A DNA stretch of 64,000 nucleotides from Gigaspora rosea (Eukaryota > Glomeromycota > Glomeromycetes > Diversisporales > Gigasporaceae): assembly GCA_003550325.1 (NCBI GenBank), contig QKWP01000501.1:227709-291708 (forward strand). The letters are read 5' to 3'. Below the pieces are notes generated by a model. It was not told the origin of the DNA and did no database searches. It saw only the letters and a program-made list of their open reading frames with translations. Shown here in pieces: positions 1 to 9,319 of this stretch (positions are counted from its first letter, which is position 1; each line of letters opens with the position of its first letter). The translations under genes were made by a program, and so were the position numbers.

Positions 1-325
1 ATTAATTTTTAGTATAATTTTTTAAAAACTAATTATCTAAATTATTTAAAATTTTTACTATAGATAAAACTAATATTCAACTATAATATATTAAACTTTT
101 AGCTAAATTATATTTCTAGTTTCTAAGATATTATATAAAAATAATAATTAATTTTTTTAAAAAATTTTTAACTATTATATTCAATAATAACTTAAAAACT
201 AGTAACTTAATCTAGTTATAATATTAAATTATAGTTAAAAATTTTATTATTTATATTAAAATTTTAAATAATTTGGATAATTAATTATTAAGAAATTATA
301 GTTAAATTTAATAAAAAATAATAAA
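1..325. repeat. AT-rich imperfect inverted repeat (possible MITE)
   Basis: Positions about 1-57 pair with the reverse complement of about 250-325 (shared core AATTATCYAAATTATTTAAA). The stretch lies just upstream of the first hAT coding block and ends before a plausible acceptor (TTATTTAG at 395-402), so it may be a MITE inside an intron of the hAT gene. It is cut by the window start, so its ends and TSD cannot be tested. Confidence 0.4.
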
Positions 326-402
326 TTTTGATATAATATTTATAATTAATAAAATTTTATTATTAATATTTATTAATATATTATATTTAATTAAATTTAT
401 TT

Positions 403-2274
403 AGGTCTAATTTAAATGCTGAACATTGGACTAATATTCTTTTTACTACACCTACACCTGTATTTATATCAGCAAAACCAACTGAAGAAATTCAACAAAA
501 TGCAATAAATATAGCTAGTGAAATTGAGAAAGCAATAGAATCAATTGAAATTACAAAAGTTTCAGCTATTATTACTGATAATGCATCAGTAATGAAAGCT
601 GCATGGAAAATTTTAGAAAAAAAATATCCTTTTATTATTTTTTTTGGATGTTTAGCTCATGGAATAAATCTTTTAATTGGAGATATTATGAAAATTGATT
701 GGGCAAAAACTATTTTTGAAAATTCAAAAAAAATTATTCTTTATTTTCATAATCATATTCTTCCAGCTGCTATTTTTAAAAGATATCAAAAGTTAAAATA
801 TGGTTCTAATTTTAAAACATTAAAACTTCCAGTTAAAACTCGATGGGGATCATCAGCAATTTGTTTAGATTCATTGTACAAAAATCAACTAGCTTTAAGT
901 CTTGCAATTACTGAAATTTCTAATAATAGTTCAATTGAATTAGATAATGAAATTAAAGCAATTATATTAAATGAAAATTTTTGGAATGAACTAAAATCAC
1001 TTTTATATTTATTAAAGCAACTTACTATAGGTATTTTTCTTTTTGAAAGTGATACTCCAAAACTTTCAGAATTTTATGAATGGTATGATAAAATTATAGG
1101 ACTAGATTGTAAGTAATTTAATTTAATATAAATATTAAAAATTGTTACAAATTATAATGAAATTAGACTAAAAAAAATTAATTACTATTAGCTCTGCTAC
1201 TAGTAATCAATAATAATTTAATTTTATTTTAATCTGTTACAAAAATTATTATTTTTAATATTATAATTTTATATAAATTTAAAATTTTATTAAGAGAACT
1301 AACATTTATTATATAAATATAGCCCCTTCAGAGTCAGTCATTTGACAATTACAAGTTCTAAAGTAATTTATTATTTGACAATTGAGTAACCAATAATATA
1401 AAGTTTTATTATAATTATTTTAGAACTTGTAATTCCAAATAACTAACTCTGGAGGGGGCTTTATTTATATAATAAGTGTTAATTCTCTAATAAAATTTTA
1501 AATTTATATAATATTATATATGAAAATTTTATATAAATATATTAATAATAATTTGCTATTTTAGGTATTCAGCAACTTTCTGATAATATTTGTAATAAAA
1601 TATTAGATATATTATCTGAAAGATGGACAAAAATGTATCATCCTGTTCTTGAAGTTGCATATCTATTAGATCCAAAATTTGTTGGACGGAATCTTGAAGC
1701 AGATGGAATGTCAATTATTTCAGATTTTTTAGAACAATATTATTCAGATAAAGCAGAAATTATTTATACACAAATACTTCAATATAAATCACAAACTGGT
1801 CCATTTCAAAATCAACTCGCTTGGAAAGCAATAAAAAAAGTTGATTCAATTACATGGTGGAAAGGAAATTTTAAATTATCAGCTCCTGAACTTTGTAATT
1901 TAGCACAACGAATACTTACAATTCCAACATCTTCAGCTTCTTCAGAACGTAACTGGTCAGCATTTAGCTATATACATGATAAAAAAAGAAATCGGTTAAG
2001 CCCAGATAAAGTTTTTAAACTTGTTTATATTTATAGTAATTATAAGTTAAAATTAATACAAGAAGAAAGAAAAAATAGAAATTTTGATAAAAATAATGAT
2101 TTAAATGATATATTTGATCATTTAAGTCAAAGTGATAGTGATGAAGATATTTGTAGTGATGAAAATATTTGTAGTGATGAAAATATTTGTAGTGATGAAG
2201 ATAGTAATGATGATCTTTATGCAAATGAAGATATTTATAGTAATAATGATGATAATATGAATAGTAATAATTAG
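403..2274 (+). CDS. hAT-superfamily transposase, 5'-partial, two coding blocks
   Basis: A hAT transposase that cuts and pastes DNA in the nucleus. Coding block 1 is open from about 403 (no ATG needed; it follows TTATTTAG) to 1108, and includes ITDNASVMK, a C-x2-H motif (GCLAHGINLL) and the KTRWGSS motif. Block 2 starts at 1565 and ends at 2274, with the C-terminal hAT dimerisation segment including IPTSSASSERNWSAF. A 456-nt intron (GTAAGT at 1109, TTTTAG ending 1564) joins them in phase: GAT-T plus GT-ATT. The protein ends in a low-complexity acidic tail built from an 18-bp repeat (about 2143-2200, SDENIC). No frame lesion was seen in the visible part, so the gene may be recently active. The N-terminal zinc finger lies outside the window or in earlier exons. 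The family call is firm; the exon model is inferred from splice phase. Confidence 0.8.
1271..1510. mobile_element. Palindromic MITE inside the hAT intron
   Basis: The left arm (about 1271-1330) and right arm (about 1440-1510) are near-perfect inverted copies, including a shared AAATTTAAAATTTTATT core and a TATAAATAWAGCCCC block. The inner arms also pair (ACAAGTTCTAAA near 1350 with TTTAGAACTTGTAAT near 1420). The element lies wholly in the intron and leaves the GTAAGT donor and TTTTAG acceptor intact. A clear TSD was not found in the AT-rich flanks. Confidence 0.65.
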
Positions 2275-2597
2275 TTTTAATTTTTTAAATTAAAATATTT
2301 AAACATTAAATATATATTTATATTTTAGTTTTATAAATATATATAATTATATATTGTTAAGATTTTTTCCTTAATAATATTAAGGTTTTTTTTCTCTTAA
2401 CATATATATAATTGTATATAATTTTTTAAATAACAATATATTTTATTAAATTTTAAATATAAATAAATTTATTTTATAAATTAAATACAAAATATTTAGA
2501 AATTAATATTAAATATATAAAAAAAAACAAATATATTAAGTAATCAATATAAAAACTTGATATTATATTTTTTAGTAAAATACATATACTATACTAT

Positions 2598-2640
2598 TTT
2601 GTACTGTACGTACTGTACGTACTGTACGTACTGTACGCGA
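2598..2640. repeat. (TACTGTACG)n microsatellite
   Basis: About four direct copies of the 9-mer TACTGTACG. It lies between the hAT gene and a short TTTCGTC-rich stretch (2679-2760) that resembles the MITE family at 6.2, 6.5 and 14.6 kb. Confidence 0.8.
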
Positions 2641-2839
2641 AAAAAATTGGATTATCATATAAACGGCACATCTCTAGTTTCGTCTAGACGAATGACGAAA
2701 CCATTTCGTCAGGCAACTTCAATTTGACGAATGACGAAACTCATGACTTACTCTAACATAAAAAGGCTCTCATTATAGGTAAAATTTCATGATACACATT
2801 TTTTACTTAGAAAATGGGGCTAGTTGTCATAGTAAAATT

Positions 2840-3110
2840 TTGTGTTATTACGATTTCTTTGTTTTTATCGTTATTATTGATTTTTACAAATTTCCGGCCG
2901 GATGCGTCGGATCTAGGTCGGCGTTTAGCCCTAGTTGTTAGCATATCTATAGCAAAATTATCACTGGGCGTTTTTTACTTAATGAATGGATATGACTACA
3001 TTAGTAAAATTTTTTGTGATCTTGGGCAAAATTGTTCGATTCCAATCCAGCCGACCATGATTCCGATGCACTCCGACGTATCCCGACCAGAATTTGGGAC
3101 CCCGTGTATG
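2840..3110. repeat. Dispersed repeat, copy A
   Basis: This sequence recurs at 12740-13070 (copy B) and 45325-45530 (copy C), all in the same orientation. Shared landmarks in order are GTCGGCRTTTAGCCCTAGT, TAGCAAAAWTATCA, GGGCATTTTTTACTTA, GATCTTGGGCAAA and CAGCCGACCATGATTCC. Copy A happens to be open for 108 codons, but copies B and C do not conserve that frame, so I treat it as a non-coding repeat. Its class is unknown; no terminal repeats were recognised. Confidence 0.7.
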
Positions 3111-3189
3111 AGTTCAGGAGTTGTTAACGTTAGCAGTTGATTATGTTACACGAAGATCCGAAGATCCCCTTGACATAAGGGCACCCCAA

Positions 3190-3801
3190 TATGGGTGATG
3201 GACTAGGACTGTGAAACCTAAATTTCCCCTGTTTATTTTGAGATTATAAATACACTAGATTAGGGTGTCCAGAATTATGCGATGCGATTAGGTAAATTAT
3301 GCGATTTCATTAAGGTCAATTATGCGATAGATGCGAATTATGCATTTTCTTAATTAGATTTTGTCAATTATGCCAACTTTTCGGAATATTTCGACCTTTT
3401 TTGCGGAAATTTTCGGAATTCATTTCATAAAAACACATTCTTCCGCCAATCAAATCTCACTCACGTGCTTTATGCCTTTTTTCTTTGCGAAGCATATGCG
3501 ATGCGATAAAATGGCCAATTATGCGAATAATAATATCGCATCGCATAATCCTGGACACCCTACACTGGATTGACCAATCTAATTTGATTGAGTCGTCAAT
3601 CTTTGGTTGTAAATCTATTTTTAGAACATGAACGTTAAAGATTGTTTTACATTCAAGTTAAAATATCTCGATAAATTATTATATTAGCGTAGGGTAAAAA
3701 GTGAAATACCTATAGAAATAAGCCGGAACATTGATTTAAATCAAAATTTTCGAAATTGATAAAAAAGTGTCAAAGACGGGTTCCCTAGTCCATCACCCAT
3801 A
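3190..3801. mobile_element. Inverted-repeat element (outer member of a nest)
   Basis: It starts TATGGGTGATGGACTAGG and ends with the inverted copy CCTAGTCCATCACCCATA. The interior carries another element (3261-3562), and a third (3802-3906) sits at its right edge. The 3361-3573 open frame in this span is an accident of the inner MITE and not a gene. Confidence 0.65.
3261..3562. mobile_element. hAT-type MITE with 8-bp TSD
   Basis: The terminal inverted repeat (TIR) is TAGGGTGTCCAG with subterminal ATTATGCGATGCGAT, repeated inverted at the right end (CTGGACACCCTA). The flanks are CACTAGAT (3253-3260) and CACTGGAT (3563-3570), an 8-bp duplication with one mismatch, as expected of hAT elements. 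ATGCGAT recurs through the interior. It is inserted in the 3190-3801 element. Confidence 0.85.
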
Positions 3802-3906
3802 TAGAGTTAACACCTCTATTCGGATTTATATATCCGGATTTATACTATGATAAACACGGATTAATCCGGATATAAAAAATATATCTGGATTGAGGTATTA
3901 ACTCTA
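3802..3906. mobile_element. Short hAT-type MITE with perfect 8-bp TSD
   Basis: The ends are TAGAGTTAAcACCTC and the inverted GAGGTATTAACTCTA. A perfect duplication CACCCATA flanks it at 3794-3801 and 3907-3914. The duplicated bases are the right terminus of the 3190-3801 element, so this insertion is younger than that one. The interior has TCCGGAT repeats. Confidence 0.85.
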
Positions 3907-4246
3907 CACCCATATTCGATACCGATTACACCAATCACGTGACATCGCGAACCGAGTTCACGATTGAAATTTAATATTCAATCCTACAATTTCGGAATTA
4001 AGAAGATAGAACTATAGAATTTATATTAAGAAAGTATTGGAAGATAAGAACCACAAGTAGAATTGAGTAAACTATACTTATCTTAGACGCCGGTTACAAG
4101 ACCCTACTAACCTTGAGACCCGGACCAAATCTTTCCAGCCTCTTTCTGCCTACCGATTTAAGGTTAAGGAGTCTTGGGACAATTGTTGTGTAGTTTGTAT
4201 TAGTTATACAGTATTAGTTAGTTGGTTAGTTTTAATTATCCACAAT

Positions 4247-4385
4247 TACCGTAAAAGGTCATGTACAAGACCCGGGTCTCTTACATTCCACCAAAAAAAT
4301 TAATTAGTAAAAAAAAGAAATTAATTAGTAAAAAATGAGGGCGGGTCTGATATATGGGGGATCTTGTATATGATCTTTTACGGTA
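4247..4385. mobile_element. MITE with long TIR
   Basis: The left end is TACCGTAAAAGGTCATGTAC and the right end is its near-perfect inverse finishing TTTTACGGTA. The total is 139 bp. No convincing TSD beyond a possible TA was seen. Confidence 0.65.
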
Positions 4386-4404
4386 GCCCACGTTTTCTCA
4401 GCAC

Positions 4405-4625
4405 GCATGAAACCCACCCCTAGTTTCGTCAATTGTTTCATCAATGGTTTCGTCGATCGTCTGTAATTTGGTCAATCGTCTATAGTTTCATCAATCGTCT
4501 GTAGTTTCGTCAATCGTCTGTAGTTTCGTCAATCGTCTGTAGTTTCGTCAATCGTCGTTTCGTCAGACGAAACCATAGACGAAACCATTTCGTCAGTGCG
4601 AAAATAGTTTCGTCAAGCACAATTA
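4405..4625. repeat. TTTCGTC minisatellite
   Basis: The core is at least five direct copies of a ~20-bp unit containing TCGTCAATCGTCTGTAGT (4470-4560), flanked by inverted GACGAAAC / GTTTCGTC copies. The motif is the same as in the TAGTGATGCC MITE family, so this is probably an expanded derivative of it. Confidence 0.75.
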
Positions 4626-5660
4626 TTTCTATGTAAACTTCATTCCTATCATTTTTAATTAATACCAAACATTCGAAAAATGTGTACCAGATTGATCAAA
4701 ATAATTTTCTTTTTGCTTTGGGAAGGAGGCGGCGTTTGGCTGCTCGGTGATGGAGTTGACTCTGGTTCATAATTATCATCCGGTCAATTTCCCAGTGTCA
4801 GCGTAGCTAAATAATACTAGCGCAATACATAGAACGAATTTCAAATGATTTGCATTAAACATAAATATATTTATGAATAGTTTTATAAAGTCATTTGTTA
4901 ATTTGCTTGATGTACCAAAAAAGCAGAAACCCTAATCCTTGGTCCACTGTATTAATAATACATTTCATCTTGGATTATTATAAAATTGACTGTATAAAGC
5001 TCTTAACATTAATGAGAGTCTGATTTTATTGAAGTGAATCAGGTAGCATTAAATTAAGCTAGATATTATAATATAGTGCATTAAGCAATTAGGCTTTCAT
5101 GATTAAACTTGCAACGAATTGAATCAACATATATTGCGTCCATTTTTTCTGTCTTTTTATTACGCATCTTCCGGATGCACATACACTTAGGAAATCGTAG
5201 TCATAATTTTTTCTAGCTATAATAAAGATTCATGCGACCTAATACCTTTGCGAATGACATAATCCACTTAGAATATTATAAAGAATGTTTGAATGCATAT
5301 GCTCCGATTTTTGAATTTTTGATAGTAAATTCCAAAAATCAGAGCATATGGATGTCTCGTATTAAAATGGCCCATTTCGCATATCAACAATTTTGAGTAA
5401 ATCGGATTTAAATGATACTATACAAATAGTACTGTAATAACTTGTATAAAAATTTTTACTTAAAGTTCATTTTGAGGATTTTTTGTTATCTAATTAATAT
5501 TTGTTATAACAAACATTTTTATTGAATATATGTCTATTCGAAAATCAAATAAAAAAAAATTGAAAAATTGACAAAATGGGTCCTTTAATACGAGGCAATC
5601 CATTTGTCTGCTATTTTTTATTATATCTTTTATTTTCTAAATATTCTTTAATTTTTATTA
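4626..5660. other. Intergenic, no gene recognised
   Basis: No coding signal seen. There is one short hairpin at about 5293-5347, where CATATGCTCCGATTTTTG pairs with CAAAAATCAGAGCATATG. Otherwise it is plain AT-rich sequence. Confidence 0.5.
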
Positions 5661-5679
5661 GTTAGTAATTGGGTGCATT

Positions 5680-5870
5680 TTGCTCCAAGCATTGGGGCGC
5701 AATTTTACCCCAAGCATTGGGCGCAATTTTTTCAAGCATTAAGGATGCAATTTACCAAGCATTTGGGCGCAATTTACACAAAACGTTAGTACTCAATTTA
5801 CCCAAGCATTCGGGAGCAATTTACCCCAAACGTTAGTATTCAATTTACCCAAGCATTGGGGAGTAAGACC
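5680..5870. repeat. CAAGCATTGGGCGCAATTTACC minisatellite-like array
   Basis: About eight imperfect copies of a 22-26 bp unit (core AAGCATTgGGGCGCAATTTA), some drifting to AACGTTAGTATTCAATTT. Confidence 0.8.
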
Positions 5871-6172
5871 TAACGAATCACGTGACCGTGTCATCTGTTC
5901 ACACATGATTATGCACTTACAAAATGTAATTTCCTTAAAGATTCTCTATAAATGTATTGGCAGAAAGTATCGTTGATCACTGCCAACAATATCCAGAGTC
6001 TTACTAAACTTCATTTTTAAATTGAGTACTATTCACGAACCCAGCGATCTCATTGGTGGAGTAGAGAGTATTTTATGTGGTAGGATATTATTTTACCTAA
6101 TCAAGCTCGATGGTTTTTTTTTGAAGATATCGTGCGAATTTCTGCTAAAATTAATCGGGTAGTTATTTAAAC

Positions 6173-6287
6173 TAGTGATGCCTGACGAAATGACGAAACC
6201 TGACGAAACCATAAGTTTCGTCATTAACGAAACTTGACGAAACTTATGGTTTCGTCATTTCATCAAGGCATTCGCCAGGCATCTATA
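6173..6287. mobile_element. hAT-type MITE, TAGTGATGCC family, copy 1
   Basis: The left end TAGTGATGCCTGACGAAA and right end (inverse TATAGATGCCTGGCGAA) enclose a palindrome of TTTCGTCA / TGACGAAA units. A perfect 8-bp TSD ATTTAAAC occupies 6165-6172 and 6288-6295. The total is 115 bp. Confidence 0.88.
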
Positions 6288-6342
6288 ATTTAAACCTTCA
6301 TTCAAAGTTTAGTGTCGTAGAGATGACTAAATTTTTTAAAGA

Positions 6343-6684
6343 TTGGCAAGGCCAGACCAACTGGATTCTGCGCTTTACATTACCCCCCTCTCCCCGGGGG
6401 TGGTTCACATAGTAAAAATTTTCCGAATTATTCCGTGACTGTATAAAATTGTTCCGAAATATTCCGTAGCCCTATGTAAATTTTTTTTTACTGAGTGAGG
6501 GGAGTAGTGATGCCTGACGAAACCATGAGATGCTAATTGTCACATGGTACAATATATAAAAATCAACGATCTATTTTTGATTTTTTATAAGTAATAGTAC
6601 GTGATATTTTTAGCATCACATGGTTTCGTCAGGCATCACTAGAGGGGATAATGTAAAACACAGAATCCAGTTGGTCTTGCCCAA
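6343..6684. mobile_element. Inverted-repeat element hosting a nested MITE
   Basis: The arms (about 40 bp) start TTGGCAAGGCCAGACCAACT and end with the inverse (CCAGTTGGTCTTGCCCAA). Both include CTTTACATTA/TAATGTAAAA and a run of C/G next to it. A related left-end fragment recurs at about 7838 (GGCCAGACCAAGTTGATTA). The 6505-6641 MITE is inserted inside the right arm. Confidence 0.7.
6505..6641. mobile_element. hAT-type MITE, TAGTGATGCC family, copy 2
   Basis: The TIR TAGTGATGCCTGACGAAACC has its inverse ending GGCATCACTA. The TSD is GAGGGGAG (6497-6504) and GAGGGGAT (6642-6649), with one mismatch. The interior differs from copy 1, so only the ends are shared, as in families cross-mobilised by one transposase. 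Confidence 0.85.
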
Positions 6685-6834
6685 CTAATTGATTAAATTC
6701 CATTAAAAATTTTTCTAAATGAATTCACCGTTCAAAGGATTCCATTTAAAAACTTTAAAAACTTTCAGATATAAAAGTTAAATATCACGTGATTGTAAGA
6801 AGTGTAGCAAGGCATCCTTAAAATGTACTCGGGG

Positions 6835-7047
6835 TAGTGATACAGGCCGGTCCGGAAAATACCGCAGGGTATCTTCGGAATGTAGACAATAAGACAACAT
6901 TTAATACGAATCTCTTATTAGGATCGCAAAAAAAGATGTTTAAAGATTGTGAAAGGTTGAATATCTTTCAACTCTGATCGGCCGCCCCAAGGCTGGTTAG
7001 CCCTGGCCGGCCCTGACCCGAGATTTTTTCATATGCCAGTATCACTA
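6835..7047. mobile_element. Possible hAT-type MITE, TAGTGATAC family
   Basis: The left end is TAGTGATACAGGCCGG and the right end ...CCAGTATCACTA. Flanks ACTCGGGG and ACCCGGAG agree at 6 of 8. The ends match those of the better-supported 33470-34217 element (TAGTGATACAGG). Confidence 0.55.
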
Positions 7048-7159
7048 ACCCGGAGTATAGGTTCTTATAACCAAAAATAAATAAATTAAATTTAAAATAT
7101 CTATCACAGGATTTTCCGCCAACAAAACCTTTTCGATCACGTGATACCATACAAAATTT

Positions 7160-8128
7160 TTTAAGTTCGTTTATGTTGGGGTTAGGGTTAGAGTAAGGGT
7201 TAGAGAAAGAGTAGTGTGTAGTAACTTGCCCAAGATTTTTTTTGTTTGTTTGAGCATAAATCCGGTTTTAACCCGCTGATCTGATCTGGCACCTGTTATT
7301 ATAGATCACGAGACTACTGCGCCGAATGTGCTGCATGTCCGGATCAGGGCCACGGAAAATTTTGGAAATAAATTTTTCCAAAATTTTCCAAATATTTGCA
7401 CAAAATCCAAATAAATCCAAATTTTTTGGGTTTTTAACACTTTTTTATTGATCCAAAATCGCCTTTTGATCACGTGGAATAATCAGCCATGGGCAGGGAC
7501 CCAGAAAAATAATTTATAAATATATTTGAATATATTTGAATTTTTGGCGCAAAAAGGTATAAAACGGAATTTTTAGAGTTAAGCATGATCACATGATTTA
7601 TATCAAGTTTGATTGGATAAAAATCATGTGATATTGCTTTCCGTCGTGATTTTAAATTTTTATTGCAAACCATTTAAAGAATAAATGATTTCATAACTGA
7701 TAATACCATCATCGCTATTAACTATAAATAAAACGTATTACTAATACATTTTAATTATTCGTATTGATTCTTTAAAGAATAATTTTGTGTGTGAAAGTTA
7801 AAATACTTAATTTGGAATAAATATCTTCATAATATTAGGCCAGACCAAGTTGATTATGTGTTTTACATTCTCTATAAAAGCAATGCGTTTAAATATTAAA
7901 TTTTTATAACCAATATTCATTTAAAATGTCGCCAAATGTATTTTAGCATATAATTGTGCACAAGAATTTTCAGAGGACTTTTTTTGTGATAATAATGGTT
8001 TAATATGCCGATTTTGTAGTCATTCTAATTGGAACAAAAGACAACTATCGTTATGCATATAAATAAAGCAAGTTCTAGACAAACAAATTCAATACAACCT
8101 AGTTTTAGTATTTATAATAAAATTCTAG
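7160..8128. other. Repeat-rich intergenic stretch
   Basis: No gene recognised. It has GGTTAGGGTTAGAG runs at about 7177-7215 (also in MITEs at 12.3, 40.0 and 43.0 kb) and a GGCCACGGAAAATTTTGG segment at about 7349. That segment is repeated inverted at about 14390-14410, just beyond the 8137-14079 element. Confidence 0.45.
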
Positions 8129-8465
8129 ATGATGACTAGTGATGGGCAAATCCCGATTTTTTCAAAAATCCCGCGCGGGACGCGGGATCCCGCGCGGGAT
8201 AGCGCGGGATTCATGGGATTCGCGGGATCGAGTAGAGTTTCGGAATTTTTCCCGATTAATAAATATATATAGGAATTTATTATATTTGCGCACCGTGCAC
8301 AGCTGCGCATCGGTCTTGTATTACGTAATACAATATAAATTATTCCAGTATTATACGATCATATGTCGTTGACGTAATTGCAATATTATATTAAAAAAAA
8401 AATATCAAAATAATTCTCTTACCCACGGTTATCCAACGAAATCCAAGGAAAAAAAAAATCAAATA

Positions 8466-9265
8466 ATGGATCAATCAACGAATATGGAAACTTACCAAGT
8501 AGTATGCGGCTTTGGAATATTACGTTTTTCGAGTATAATTTTGGGGATTTTAAATAACCACATGACTCCGCACTTTTACAAACAACATCTTTTTAATCAA
8601 TATATAATTGAGAATGCAGCTAATTATTTCGAACAAACATCACTGCAAGAAGAAGATCGGAATATCGACCTTGATGAGTTACCTGTATGTGGTTTTGGAA
8701 AATTTAAATTTTGTCACGTTTAGTTTTGGGTTAAATAACCACGTGATTTGTGCTTAAATTTTCTAGCTATTTGTCTCTAATTGTCATATAACGATGGAAA
8801 TGGAATTTGAAAAGCCAGCTGATTTTTTTGAAGAAACAGTGTTACAAAAAGAAGATTGGAATCTTGACTTCGATGAATTACCTGTAAGTGGTTTCGGAAA
8901 ACTTGTATTTTATTATGTATAGCTTTGCAATTTTAAATAACGTGATTTGCACTTACTTTTCTTAAGCAGTTTGCCTCTAATCAACATATAATGATAGAAT
9001 TTGAAAAGGCGGCTGATTATTTTGAACAAACGACGTTACAAAAAGAAGATGGAAATCTTGACTTTGATGAGTTACCTGTATGTTGTTTTAGAAAATTTAT
9101 GTATAGTTTTGAGATGTAAGTAATCATGTGATTTCACACTTACTTTTTTTTTTTTAAAAATCTATATACAACGATGGAATTTGAGAAGACGCCTGATGAT
9201 TTAGAACCAATCTTAGAAGATAGAGAAGATCCGGTTATTGATTTTAATGAGTTGGAGCATAATGT
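8466..9265 (+). repeat. Four-fold tandem repeat of an exon-like unit
   Basis: Units of about 190-200 bp start near 8490, 8682, 8881 and 9076. Each has an acidic coding-like block (such as MEFEKPADFFEETVLQKED followed by LDFDELPV), then a possible donor (GTATGT or GTAAGT), an AT-rich spacer with CACGTGATTT, and a new ATG. The last unit leads to the FAR1 exon at about 9330 through a GTATGC...TTCTATTAG interval. The units could be alternative or repeated first exons of the transposase gene. Whether they are expressed cannot be seen. Confidence 0.65.
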
Positions 9266-9319
9266 ATGCAAAGTAATTTCTAATTTGTTTTATTGACTCT
9301 TATTTCAACTTGAGTTTTG

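Noticed and set aside
2814..3140. 108-codon open frame
   Set aside because: Lies in the dispersed repeat; the other two copies do not conserve the frame.
7177..7215. TTAGGG-like runs as interstitial telomere
   Set aside because: They recur inside MITEs at 12.3, 38.5, 40.0 and 43.0 kb, are short and irregular, and are better explained as part of a MITE family interior.
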